NCBI GenBank assembly: GCA_040902765.1
Contig: JBBDWO010000002.1
Coordinates: forward strand, 1-64,000
Direction of reading: 5' to 3'
Origin: Acidimicrobiia bacterium
GTDB taxonomy: Bacteria; Actinomycetota; Acidimicrobiia; Spongiisociales; UBA11373
Length of the DNA stretch: 64,000 nucleotides
The notes beneath the pieces are model-generated. The model did no database searches, had not been told where the DNA came from, and worked only from the letters and a program-made list of their open reading frames with translations. Shown here one piece after another: positions 52,542-61,196 of this stretch. Every line of letters begins with the position of its first letter. The stretch's first letter is position 1. Both the position numbers and the translations under genes were made by a program.

Positions 52542-53305
52542 CCATCGAAGACCGACTGCAGCAGCTCACCGCCACCCCTCCCGATGATGTCGGCAACCGG
52601 GTCCTCGTCGGTGTCGGGCTCGCCGACGAGTTCGTCGAGTGGCCCAGCATCGTCGGGCGCCTGTTCATCGCCTTCAACGGTCGTGGCGTGTCCACCGTGT
52701 CGGCCGACGCCGACGCCGGGCGATTCGAGGCGTACTTCCAGCGGCGCCACCGCCGCCCGCTGCGGCCGGCCACGGCCGTGCCCGAGGCCATTGAGCGGCA
52801 CCTCGCCGAAGCCCTCGATCGTGGTCGGCCGGGGAGGCTGCCCGTGGACCTTCGCGGGGTCACGCCCTTCCAGCGCGACGTCCTGTTGACGGCGGCGACG
52901 ATCCCCCGCGGTGAGGTCCGCCCGTATGGCTGGATCGCCAAGGAGCTGGGCAACCCCGGGGCGGTGCGGGCGGTGGGATCGGCTCTGGCCACCAACCCGA
53001 TCCCCCTGATCCTCCCCTGTCACCGGGTGGTCCGATCCGACGGGTCACTTGGCCGCTACTCACTCGGCTCCGACGACAACAAGCCGCGGCTCCTCGCCGC
53101 CGAGGGCCTCGACGTGGCCGAATACCAGCGGATGGCTCGGACCGGCACACGGTTCGTCGGAAGCGAGACGACCCGGATCTACTGCCATCCGACCTGTCGA
53201 GCGGCGCGCACGATCGCCGGCTCCCACCGCGTCGAACTCCACAGCACGAGTGAGGCTGCGGACCGTGGGTTTCGGGCCTGCAAACTGTGCCGGCCCGCGG
53301 CCTGA
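52538..53305 (+). CDS. MGMT (Ogt-type) fused to a C-terminal Ada zinc domain
   Basis: 255 residues. Residues ~1-30 (DRLQQLTATPPDDVGNRVLV) look like the N-terminal helices of anti-sigma proteins. Residues ~35-100 are the MGMT N-domain. The MGMT catalytic domain follows: GNPGAVRAVGSALATNPIPL and acceptor Cys161 in LPCHRVVRSDG. Residues ~206-255 form an Ada methylphosphotriester zinc domain with C216/C220 (IYCHPTC) and C248/C251 (ACKLCRP). E. coli Ada has the zinc domain first, then an AraC DNA-binding domain; here the order is reversed and no DNA-binding domain exists. Co-translated with the sigma factor, it is a candidate alkylation sensor controlling it. Confidence 0.88.
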   Translation: MTIEDRLQQLTATPPDDVGNRVLVGVGLADEFVEWPSIVGRLFIAFNGRGVSTVSADADAGRFEAYFQRRHRRPLRPATAVPEAIERHLAEALDRGRPGRLPVDLRGVTPFQRDVLLTAATIPRGEVRPYGWIAKELGNPGAVRAVGSALATNPIPLILPCHRVVRSDGSLGRYSLGSDDNKPRLLAAEGLDVAEYQRMARTGTRFVGSETTRIYCHPTCRAARTIAGSHRVELHSTSEAADRGFRACKLCRPAA

Positions 53306-53472
53306 CCGGTCTTGTTGTCGGCGGCGACGACAGAAACGGTATGCATTCGCCGTCCGGGGTCGACACGACTCCGTCGGCGCCGATGCCTCCGGCACGAGCA
53401 TCGAGGCCGACCTTCGCGAAATGAATGGGCACGCGCTGCGCGCGGTAAACCGGGCGACGGCCCGGGTCTGAA
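53306..53472. other. Convergent intergenic gap
   Basis: 167 bases between the MGMT-Ada gene and the permease gene. No gene, heptad array or palindromic element is seen. Confidence 0.4.
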
Positions 53473-54594
53473 TCACTCCTCGGGGGTGTCGTCCGAGTCG
53501 TATGGAGCATCCGAGGTCAGGTTGTCGTAGACCACCTCGTGGCGCTCCATGAAGGTCCCAACGAACGCCTGCACCGTCGCCGCAAACGGCAACGCCATCA
53601 GGGCACCGGGGACACCCATCAGCGTGCCGCCGGCAATGGCGGCGCCGAAAGCCACCGCAGGGTGGAGTGCCATGGTGCGGGCGGTGATTCGTGGCGTCAG
53701 CAGATAGTTCTCGAACTGCTGATACACCACGACGAATACCACGACGACGATCGCCTTCGCCGGGCTCTCGAGGAGGGCGATGACCAGCGGCAACGCGCCC
53801 CCCAGGTACGTCCCGACCACGGGAACGAACTGGGAGAGCACCCCCATCCAGAGGGCGAGGGCGATCGCAAATGGGATGCCGGTGATGGCGAACACAGCCC
53901 AGGCCACCAGCGCCCCTATACCGGCGAGGAGTGCCCGCGAGTAGAAGTAGCCGCCCGTCTTGTCGATGGCGATCTCCCATGCCCGGAGCACCTTCACCTG
54001 GCGCTCCGGCCGCATGATCGAACACACCGCCCGCCGCATCTTCGGACCTTCGGCCGCCATGTAGAAGGTGAACAGCCCGATGGTGAGCAACTGAAGCAGG
54101 GTGTTGAGTAGCCGCTGTCCGACGCCGAAGACGGTCCCGGCGAGATCGTCGGCCAGGCCGCCGAGATCCGGGTCGAGTCCTGACACCGCGTCGCTGAGCC
54201 GCTTCCCGGACACGTCGACACCGAGTCGGTCCAGGAAGCCGTAGAACTGGTCCACGTACCCGGGAAGCCGCTCGACGAGGCGGGACACCTGGTCGACGAC
54301 CAGCGGCACCATCATCCCGATGAACAGGCCGAGCGACAGGATCACCGACAAGAACATCGCCCAGGTGGCCGGACCGCGCCGCCATCCCCTGCGGGCCAGG
54401 AAGTTGACCCCGGGTTCGATGGCGATCGACAGGAACAGGCTGATCAGCAGGATGACGATCAGCCCGCGCAACCTCCCCAGAACGTGATAGGCGGTGAAGA
54501 CCCCGACCATGATGGCGACGATCATGCCGAGAAGCCGGGGCACCCAGGGAGGCATCCCGTTTCGATCCTTGACGGGGGCGTCCTTGGTGGTCAC
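53473..54594 (-). CDS. AI-2E family (PerM-like) transporter
   Basis: 373 residues with about eight helices and the family pattern GRLRGLIVILLISLFLSIAI, YSRALLAGIGALVAWAVFAI, LSQFVPVVGTYLGGALPLVI and YQQFENYLLTPRI. Family members export small molecules or act as ion antiporters; substrate not predictable. GTG start; acidic C-terminus. Confidence 0.9.
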   Translation of the reverse strand: MTTKDAPVKDRNGMPPWVPRLLGMIVAIMVGVFTAYHVLGRLRGLIVILLISLFLSIAIEPGVNFLARRGWRRGPATWAMFLSVILSLGLFIGMMVPLVVDQVSRLVERLPGYVDQFYGFLDRLGVDVSGKRLSDAVSGLDPDLGGLADDLAGTVFGVGQRLLNTLLQLLTIGLFTFYMAAEGPKMRRAVCSIMRPERQVKVLRAWEIAIDKTGGYFYSRALLAGIGALVAWAVFAITGIPFAIALALWMGVLSQFVPVVGTYLGGALPLVIALLESPAKAIVVVVFVVVYQQFENYLLTPRITARTMALHPAVAFGAAIAGGTLMGVPGALMALPFAATVQAFVGTFMERHEVVYDNLTSDAPYDSDDTPEE

Positions 54595-54624
54595 GCGGCG
54601 CAGGCTACCAATCCGACGGGTGGT

Positions 54625-55113
54625 TCACCCGGGATGGCGAGCCAGATCGTCGACGATCGCCACACCGTCCATCCGTCCGAACACCTCCGGGTCGAGGTGG
54701 ATCTTGATCGACCGGCTTCCACCCCCCACGATGCACCGGCCGGCACCCATCACCGCGGCGTCGACCAGTACCGGCACCCCATCGGGAAGGCCAAACGGGG
54801 TCACCCCGCCGATCTCCATGTCCGTGAGTAGTCGCGTGGTGCCCGCATCGGCGAACGACACCTTCTGCACGCCCAGCAGTGTGCGCACCCGGCGATTGAC
54901 GTCGAGGCGCATCGTGGCGAGCACCACGCACACCGCGTGATGGCCCTCGGGTCGCCGGGAGGCGACCAGGATCGCATTTGCCGACTCGGCGAGGGTGTAG
55001 CCGTATGCGGCGCAGAAGGCGGCCGTGTCGGCGAGGTCGGGATCGATGTCGATGACCTCGTAATCGGCACCGAGGGCATTGAGATGGGCGAGAACGCGAG
55101 AGGCGATGGTCAT
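54625..55113 (-). CDS. YbaK/EbsC-type aminoacyl-tRNA deacylase
   Basis: 162 residues. The YbaK fold shows YEVIDIDPDLADTAAFCAAY, VVLATMRLDVNRRVRTLLGV and MEIGGVTPFGLP with the GxxPxG loop. These proteins hydrolyse mischarged aminoacyl-tRNAs such as Cys-tRNA(Pro) or Ala-tRNA(Pro). ATG start. Confidence 0.88.
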   Translation of the reverse strand: MTIASRVLAHLNALGADYEVIDIDPDLADTAAFCAAYGYTLAESANAILVASRRPEGHHAVCVVLATMRLDVNRRVRTLLGVQKVSFADAGTTRLLTDMEIGGVTPFGLPDGVPVLVDAAVMGAGRCIVGGGSRSIKIHLDPEVFGRMDGVAIVDDLARHPG

Positions 55114-55131
55114 GGGGAAGAGGCTAGGAGA

Positions 55132-55152
55132 CGCTCAACGCTCAACGCTCAA
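55132..55152. repeat. Heptad array CGCTCAA x3
   Basis: Three CGCTCAA units followed by CGCCCGA in the short divergent gap between the YbaK gene and the acyl-CoA dehydrogenase gene. Same unit as at 16173 and 40771. Confidence 0.75.
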
Positions 55153-55205
55153 CGCCCGATGCCTTCAGCGGCTGAGGTTCGGTGTGGCTCACTAGCCTTC
55201 GCTTC

Positions 55206-56957
55206 ATGACCGACTATCGCCCGCCCGTCACCGACATCCGATGGGTGCTGGAGAACGTCGCCGGTCTCGGCGAGATCTCGACGATCGAACGATTCGCCCA
55301 CGCGGACTCCGATGCGACCGCCGGCATCCTCGACGAGGCGGGACGCTTCATGGCCGAGGTGATCGCGCCGCTCGCTCGGACCGGTGACACCGTCGGGAGT
55401 CGCCGCAACGACGATGGGACCGTCACCACTCCCCCTGGTTACCGCGAGGCATATCGACGCTTCGTCGACGCCGGCTGGCCGGCGGCGGCGTTCCCCGAGG
55501 AGTGGGGCGGAGGCGGCCTTCCCACCGTGGTCGGGATCGCCCTCCAGGAGCTGCTCACCACCGCAGACGTGGCGTTCTCACTCTGCCCGATGCTGACCTG
55601 TTCGGCCAACGAACTGCTGCTGGCCCACGGCAGCGAGGAGCAGCAGGGCCTCTACCTGGAGAAGCTGATAAGCGGCGAGTGGACCGGGACCATGGCGCTC
55701 ACCGAGCCCCACGCCGGATCCGACGTCGGGGCCCTCTCCACCCGCGCCGTTCCCGCCGACGACGGGACCTGGCGCATCACCGGGACGAAGATCTTCATCA
55801 CCTGGGGCGAGCACGACATGACCGACAACACCATCCACATGGTCCTGGCCCGAACGCCGGATGCTCCACCCGGGACCGCTGGCGTGTCCTGCTTCATCGT
55901 CCCCAAGGTGCTCGTGCAGCCCGACGGCACGCTCGGGGAGCGCAACGACGTCTCCTGCGTCTCGATCGAGCACAAGCTCGGCATCCATGCCAGCCCCACT
56001 TGTGTCCTCTCCTTCGGGGACCGGGGAAACGGTGCCATCGGCTATCTGGTCGGCGAGGCGAATTCGGGCATGCGCTACATGTTCACCATGATGAACCTGG
56101 CCCGACTCATGGTCGGCGTCGAGGGTCTCGCCGTCGCCGAGCGGGCATATCAGCAGGCGGCGGCTTACGCCCTCGAGCGTCGACAGGGACGAGCGGTAGG
56201 CGACGAGGGCGGACCGTCGCCGATCGTCCGGCATCCCGACGTACGCCGCATGCTGATGCTCATGCGCTCCGGCACCGAGGCGATGCGGTGCCTCATGTAC
56301 CGCAACGCGGCGGCCATCGACCTGGGCGAGCACCATCCGGATCCAGACGTCCGTGAACGCGAGACCGCCCTCGCCGGTCTGTTGACTCCTCTGTCCAAGG
56401 CATGGGGGACGGACCTGGGCACGGAACTCGCCTCGCTGGGCATCCAGGTGCATGGCGGTGCCGGGTTCATCGAGGAGACCGGCGCCGCCCAGTGGTGGCG
56501 CGACTCCCGGATCGCCCCCATCTACGAGGGCACCAACGGGATCCAGGCGATCGATCTGGTGAGTCGCAAGGTGGCCGGCGACGGCGGCGCAGCGGTTCGG
56601 TGGCTCCTCGACCACCTCGACGAGGGCACGGACGCCGCCGAGGAGCCCGTTCGCACTCCCCTGTCCGAGGCCATCGAAGCATGTCGACGCGCCACCGACT
56701 GGCTGCTCAGCGCCGATCGCCCGGACGCGCTGGCGGCCGCCACCGGGTACTGCCGGATGCTGGCGACGACGGTCGCCGGCGGGCTGCTGGCCTCGGCGAC
56801 CCGGGGAACCGGCTTTTCCGACGAGTTCCTGTCAGACAAGGCCGCCACGACCGCCTTCTTCGCCGAACAGGTGGTGAGCGGCGTCCCGGGCATGCTCCCG
56901 AGCGTGCTCGCCGGGGCCAAATCGCTCTTCGGAGTCCCCGAAGAGCGTCTCGTCTGA
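55206..56957 (+). CDS. Acyl-CoA dehydrogenase
   Basis: 583 residues, a long-type acyl-CoA dehydrogenase with a C-terminal extension beyond the four-helix domain. Features: MALTEPHAGSDVGALSTRA (FAD-binding), GTKIFITWGEHD, the catalytic Glu in PIYEGTNGIQAIDLVSRKV and HGGAGFIEETGAAQWWRDSR. Oxidises acyl-CoA to enoyl-CoA. The ATG at 55206 lacks a Shine-Dalgarno; leaderless translation likely. Confidence 0.92.
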   Translation: MTDYRPPVTDIRWVLENVAGLGEISTIERFAHADSDATAGILDEAGRFMAEVIAPLARTGDTVGSRRNDDGTVTTPPGYREAYRRFVDAGWPAAAFPEEWGGGGLPTVVGIALQELLTTADVAFSLCPMLTCSANELLLAHGSEEQQGLYLEKLISGEWTGTMALTEPHAGSDVGALSTRAVPADDGTWRITGTKIFITWGEHDMTDNTIHMVLARTPDAPPGTAGVSCFIVPKVLVQPDGTLGERNDVSCVSIEHKLGIHASPTCVLSFGDRGNGAIGYLVGEANSGMRYMFTMMNLARLMVGVEGLAVAERAYQQAAAYALERRQGRAVGDEGGPSPIVRHPDVRRMLMLMRSGTEAMRCLMYRNAAAIDLGEHHPDPDVRERETALAGLLTPLSKAWGTDLGTELASLGIQVHGGAGFIEETGAAQWWRDSRIAPIYEGTNGIQAIDLVSRKVAGDGGAAVRWLLDHLDEGTDAAEEPVRTPLSEAIEACRRATDWLLSADRPDALAAATGYCRMLATTVAGGLLASATRGTGFSDEFLSDKAATTAFFAEQVVSGVPGMLPSVLAGAKSLFGVPEERLV

Positions 56958-56973
56958 CAGGATCCAGGAGTTC

Positions 56974-56997
56974 TTACGCGCGCCAGCGCGCGTAAGA
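56974..56997 (+). terminator. Terminator hairpin after acyl-CoA dehydrogenase
   Basis: CTTACGCGCG and CGCGCGTAAG form a perfect ten-base stem with loop CCAG, 17 bases after the stop codon. Confidence 0.75.
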
Positions 56998-57032
56998 CGA
57001 TTATGTCATTCGCGACCGCGTCGAACGCGGGC

Positions 57033-57052
57033 GCAATTCGCAATTCGCAAGA
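57033..57052. repeat. Heptad array CGCAATT
   Basis: CGCAATT x2 then CGCAAGA. The same unit occurs at 62734. It lies between the terminator and palindromic copy 6. Confidence 0.65.
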
Positions 57053-57073
57053 CGGGGTCGGCCCCTTCTGACT

Positions 57074-57226
57074 CTCCTCCCCCGACGGGGGAGGTGGCAG
57101 CGGCCGAAGGCCGATGACGGAGGGGGAGGCCAGACGCGTCGCGAGGCCCACGTAGCGTTCGCCCTCCCCCCTCCCCTCCGGTCGCTGCGCTCCCTGCGGG
57201 ACTCCCCCCTTCGGGGGGAGAGAGCC
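57074..57226. repeat. GC-rich palindromic intergenic element, copy 6
   Basis: Complete copy in the common orientation: CTCCTCCCCCGACGGGGGAG, GGCCGAAGGCC, GACGCGTCGCGAGGCCCACG, end CCCCCCTTCGGGGGG. It lies upstream of the cyclophilin gene. Confidence 0.85.
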
Positions 57227-57314
57227 TTGAGGGTCGGCCCCTATCCGCAAGTCCGGGTGACGGATGACGGGCCGGTTAGCCTCCCCCATTCCCGACGAAC
57301 GGAGCGTCTCCCGC

Positions 57315-57821
57315 ATGGCCCGCTACTCATCCCCGCCGGATCTCGAAATCGAGCTCGACGGCACCTACACCGCCACCCTGCACACCTCGTTGGGAGACAT
57401 CACGATCGAGTTCCTCGCCGACGAGGCACTGGTGACGGTCAACAACTTCCTCTTCCTCGCTCGTGACGGCTTCTACGACGGGGTGATCTTCCATCGCATC
57501 GTCCCCGGCTTCGTGATCCAGGGCGGCGACCCGACCGGCACGGGCAGCGGCGGCCCCGGTTACCAGTTCCGCGACGAGCTGGACGGGTCGGGACGCTACG
57601 CCCGTGGGACGGTGGCCATGGCCAACGCCGGCCCAAGCACCAACGGATCACAGTTTTTCGTGTGCCTCGGCGACCTCGGACTGCCCCACCAGTACTCGAT
57701 CTTCGGGCGGGTCACCGACGGCATGGACGTCGTCGACGCCATCGCCGCTCTCCGCACCGGGGCCCAGGACCGGCCGGACGATCCCCCGACGATCGACTCG
57801 GTCACCGTCACCGGCTTCTGA
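57315..57821 (+). CDS. Cyclophilin-type peptidyl-prolyl isomerase
   Basis: 168 residues, cytoplasmic (no signal). Core motifs FYDGVIFHRIVPGFVIQGGD, GTVAMANAGPSTNGSQFFV and the catalytic Arg/Phe/Gln set. Accelerates proline isomerisation in folding. ATG at 57315 with ACGGAG upstream. Confidence 0.93.
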   Translation: MARYSSPPDLEIELDGTYTATLHTSLGDITIEFLADEALVTVNNFLFLARDGFYDGVIFHRIVPGFVIQGGDPTGTGSGGPGYQFRDELDGSGRYARGTVAMANAGPSTNGSQFFVCLGDLGLPHQYSIFGRVTDGMDVVDAIAALRTGAQDRPDDPPTIDSVTVTGF

Positions 57822-57839
57822 GCGCAGCCTCGTAGGTGC

Positions 57840-58826
57840 TCACCGGTCGAGCCACCGGTCGACCTCCTCCCAGCGGTCGTAGAGCCAGGAGAGCTGGGCC
57901 CGCCTATCGACCGGCACGGTTGCGGCGTCATGCCTCCATGCCCTCACCCGGAGCTTCGAACCGATGATCCGGCCCGACCAGGTGTCGGGGATGGATGCCA
58001 GCGGCTCGAGGCCGGTGTGGGCGACGATCACGATGTCGTAACCCGACCGCAGCAGGGCGAGAGTCCCCCCGGGCCGCGGCGGCAGCACCCGTTTGAGTCC
58101 CTTCATGCGGGCGAGGAGCGGATCGGCGTCGTCGGTGGCGCGCTCCAGGATCTGACGCCGCTTAGCCTCGGAGAATCGGGTCCCCTCCGGGTAGATCAGC
58201 ACGCCCTCCGTCGCCGTGAGTCCGTCGGCCAGCCTGGCCACTGCGGTCACCTCGGCCCGCGAGTCGCCGCTGCGATCAACGAAGTGATTGATCAGCCTGT
58301 TGCCGCCGATGTCGAGAGCGGGGTCGGCGAGCAGCTCGCGCTTGAGGACGTACCGAAGCCGAAGACCGGCACCGGTCGTGAGGAGAACGTTGGGGAGCAG
58401 GGTGTCGATGATGCTGGCGTGCCGCATCATCACGATCACCGGCCCTGGCGCTACGGCGTCGAGCCCCTCCACCTCCAGGTCGAGGCGGAACAGGCGACGC
58501 ACGGCGCCGAACAGCCAGCGCGCCCACCACTCCTGCACCCGAGCCGCGCCCTCCAGCAGCCGCTGACGAAACCGGCCGAACCCCGCCCCGATCCACTGGC
58601 CGAACAGCACGACGAGCGCCAGCGTGCCGGTGGCTACGTACACCCAGCCGAAGAGCACGATGCGGACTCCGACGAGAGGAACACCACGGGCGATCCGTCG
58701 AATGAAATCGGCCACCAGGGCAAGGATCACCAGGAGGGGAAGGAGGGCCGTCGCCACCAGGAACAGGACGAGGTAGCTGGGGACCGTGCGGAGCCGGCGG
58801 AGCGTTCGACGCCGCCTCGTCTCCAC
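57840..58826 (-). CDS. 1-Acylglycerol-3-phosphate acyltransferase family (PlsC-like)
   Basis: 328 residues. Two N-terminal helices, then the acyltransferase motif H(x4)D in MMRHASIIDTLLP and the phosphate-binding YPEGTRFSEAKR. Membrane enzyme of phospholipid synthesis. GTG start directly adjacent to the bpa stop. Confidence 0.88.
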   Translation of the reverse strand: METRRRRTLRRLRTVPSYLVLFLVATALLPLLVILALVADFIRRIARGVPLVGVRIVLFGWVYVATGTLALVVLFGQWIGAGFGRFRQRLLEGAARVQEWWARWLFGAVRRLFRLDLEVEGLDAVAPGPVIVMMRHASIIDTLLPNVLLTTGAGLRLRYVLKRELLADPALDIGGNRLINHFVDRSGDSRAEVTAVARLADGLTATEGVLIYPEGTRFSEAKRRQILERATDDADPLLARMKGLKRVLPPRPGGTLALLRSGYDIVIVAHTGLEPLASIPDTWSGRIIGSKLRVRAWRHDAATVPVDRRAQLSWLYDRWEEVDRWLDR

Positions 58827-59291
58827 CTAGAGGTACTGCCCCGGGGCCTCGCCGCCACGGGTTCCCGCTTCGATCGCCCGCATCCGCACCTGCTGCAGCT
58901 GGTCGGCCGCGGCGGCATGCTGGCTCCACACCGATGCCTGAATCCCGGCAAAGAGGCCCTCGAGCCATCCGACCAGCTGAGCCTGGGCCACCCGCAACTC
59001 CGGCTCGGTCACCGACCCCTCCTGAAGGGGGAGAAACAGCTCGTTGAACTCGTCGCGGAGGGCCTCAGGGAGCATCTCGTCGAGCTCGGCGAGCGACTGG
59101 CGGTGGATCTCCACGAGCCGACGGCGTCCGCCCTCGTCCAACGGCGCCTGTCGGATCTCATCCAGCATGGCTCGCGTCATCGAGGCGATGCGGATGAGTT
59201 TCGGGGTCTGCTCCATCGTGATCCGATCGGCATCGGCGCGAGGCACGATCGCCGTCTTGTCGGTGGCTGCGTCTTTCGATTCCGGGCTCAT
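58827..59291 (-). CDS. bpa: Bacterial proteasome activator
   Basis: 154 residues of the Bpa/PafE family. A helical core with APLDEGGRRRLVEIHRQSLA and ELRVAQAQLVGWLEGLFAGI ends in GQYL, the C-terminal tail that docks into the alpha-ring of the 20S proteasome and opens the gate without ATP. This implies that the organism has a 20S core particle, whose genes are outside the window. Confidence 0.92.
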   Translation of the reverse strand: MSPESKDAATDKTAIVPRADADRITMEQTPKLIRIASMTRAMLDEIRQAPLDEGGRRRLVEIHRQSLAELDEMLPEALRDEFNELFLPLQEGSVTEPELRVAQAQLVGWLEGLFAGIQASVWSQHAAAADQLQQVRMRAIEAGTRGGEAPGQYL

Positions 59292-59298
59292 GAGCAAC

Positions 59299-60096
59299 TC
59301 AGGATAGGAGCGGAGGGGAGGCCGTCCACTTCCGCAGCCGAATCGACAGGCAAGTGAGACCGCCGTCGGCACGGGCGATCTCGGACACGTCGACCGTGGA
59401 CACCCGGTGACCCAGTGACTCCAACCGGTCGGCGGTCCCGGGAAAGGCCGAGGAGGCGAGCAGGGTGCCGTCGGGAAGGCGAACCACGTTGGCCGCCTCC
59501 GGATCGTCGTCGACGACCGGCACCGTTCGGATGCCAGAGAACGCATCGGTCTCGACGGAGGCTGGATGTACGAGCACGGTCTCGTCGTCGAGCGCGGTCG
59601 CCGCCGACTTGAGATGCAGCACCCCGGAGGTGTGCACCGGTACGACGCGCCGGCCGCGAACTACGGCGAACCGCGCGAGCGCGGCGATGCCGTCGGCGTT
59701 GGTTCGACTCCCGACGCCAACGAACACCGTGGAGCCCACCTGAAGGACGTCGCCACCGTCGAGGGTCGCCGGCGCCGCCATCCGCTCGACGGCGACGAAT
59801 CGCTCCAGGGCACCCCCCACGGAGGCCGTCTCCCGACGCCGGTTCGGGTGACCCGGCACGGTGAGGAGCGCGGCATCGTCGATCACGACCGCCGTGTCCT
59901 CGACGAAGCAGCCGTCGGGGAGGTCCGGAGCCGGTGTCACCCACTCCACGGTGAAGCCATGGTCGGCGAGAGCCGCGGTGTAGGCGGCATGCTGGCGCCG
60001 GGCCACACCGGCGTCGAGCGGTGGCGAGGGTGGGTTCGCGGTGACGCAGTCGACGAATGCCGCCGACACCTCACGGACCAGAGCAATCGGCCCCAT
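59299..60096 (-). CDS. Dimethylarginine dimethylaminohydrolase-like amidinotransferase-fold enzyme
   Basis: 265 residues of the guanidino-modifying superfamily. DGCFVEDTAVVIDD (substrate acid), LDGGDVLQVGSTVFVGVGSR, HLKSAATALDDETVLVHP (catalytic His) and nucleophile Cys in ADGGLTCLSIRL. Likely hydrolyses methylated arginine or a related guanidine to citrulline. It is the second such enzyme in the window besides ArcA. Confidence 0.88.
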   Translation of the reverse strand: MGPIALVREVSAAFVDCVTANPPSPPLDAGVARRQHAAYTAALADHGFTVEWVTPAPDLPDGCFVEDTAVVIDDAALLTVPGHPNRRRETASVGGALERFVAVERMAAPATLDGGDVLQVGSTVFVGVGSRTNADGIAALARFAVVRGRRVVPVHTSGVLHLKSAATALDDETVLVHPASVETDAFSGIRTVPVVDDDPEAANVVRLPDGTLLASSAFPGTADRLESLGHRVSTVDVSEIARADGGLTCLSIRLRKWTASPPLLS

Positions 60097-60099
60097 CGG

Positions 60100-61113
60100 T
60101 CAGCCCGGTAGACCGACCAGGTAGTCCTCGGCCTCGTCGGACCACTCCAACTCGACGAAGCCCTTGGCCGAGGCCGCCCGAGCGAACTGGAGGAACCCGC
60201 CGTAGCCATAGGACCGCTCGTTGAACTCGGCGTCGGCCTTGCGCATGCCGTCCTTGAGCCCCGACAAAGGCCGCTGCTTACCGCGAGCGTTTCCGACGAC
60301 CGTGGCGAGGAGACGAAACGCTTCCTCCTCCTGGCCACCCTTCTGGCTGAAGGTCACCTCGGGGTCGCCGCGTGCCGGCCCCTCGGACAGCTCGATCACT
60401 CCACGATCCGCCAGGCTTCTCAAGAGCTCTCGGAAACCCCTGAACCCGTATTCGGGCTCACTGAAGGTCGGGTCCTTGCGCAGGATCGCTCGCTTGAGGC
60501 CCGAGGCGAGCACCACCCCGTCGCTCGACCGCTGGAGACCGGAGAGCGTCTGGGTTACCAGCTCGTCGATGCTCGACGGCGGCTCAGGACTCGCTGCCCG
60601 CGTCCGCGAAGTGATTCGGCGATCACGCTTGGGAGCCTCTACGCCCTCGAGAGACTCGTAGAACAGGAACTCGTCGCACGCCGGAGGAAGCAGCGCCGAT
60701 GTGGAGGCCCGCACCCCGATGCCCACGACCCGCCGGTTGAGCTCGCGCAGCTTGTGGACGAGTGGAGTGAAGTCGCTGTCGCCCGTGGCGAGGACGAAGG
60801 TGGTGATGTAGTCGCGCTCGAAGCTGAGTTCGATGGCGTCGACGGCCATCTTGATGTCGGCGGCGTTCTTGCGGGTGGCACCGATCCTCTGCGGTATCTC
60901 GATCATCTCCACGTGGTTTTCGGTGAGCGTCCGCCGAAACTCCTCGAAGAGGTTCCAGTCGGCGTAGGCCCGGCGCACCACGACCCGACCGCGTGACGCC
61001 AGGGCATCCGCAATCGGTTTGAAATCCAGGGCGCCCCCGAGCGCCTCGCGGGCGCCGATCGCCAGGTTCTCGAAGTCCATGAACAGTGCGATCCGCTCTT
61101 CACTGCGATCCAT
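60100..61113 (-). CDS. NYN-domain protein with two OST-HTH/LOTUS domains
   Basis: 337 residues. The NYN (PIN-like) RNase domain occupies ~8-150 with acids D13 (LFMDFENLAIG), D86 (KNAADIKMAVDA), D112 and D114 (ATGDSDFTPLV). Two OST-HTH/LOTUS domains follow: ~185-245 (LKRAILRKDPTFSEPEYGF) and ~268-332 (LKDGMRKADAEFNERSYGYG). LOTUS domains bind RNA (G-quadruplex RNA in several cases). Predicted RNA-cleaving protein; target unknown. Confidence 0.9.
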   Translation of the reverse strand: MDRSEERIALFMDFENLAIGAREALGGALDFKPIADALASRGRVVVRRAYADWNLFEEFRRTLTENHVEMIEIPQRIGATRKNAADIKMAVDAIELSFERDYITTFVLATGDSDFTPLVHKLRELNRRVVGIGVRASTSALLPPACDEFLFYESLEGVEAPKRDRRITSRTRAASPEPPSSIDELVTQTLSGLQRSSDGVVLASGLKRAILRKDPTFSEPEYGFRGFRELLRSLADRGVIELSEGPARGDPEVTFSQKGGQEEEAFRLLATVVGNARGKQRPLSGLKDGMRKADAEFNERSYGYGGFLQFARAASAKGFVELEWSDEAEDYLVGLPG

Positions 61114-61196
61114 GCCGCGAGGGTACAGGTGCCCGGGCGGTGGTGTGGGATAGCCCCGACCGGCGTTTACGCTCGGCTCGACCTCAGGAGTGCCCG

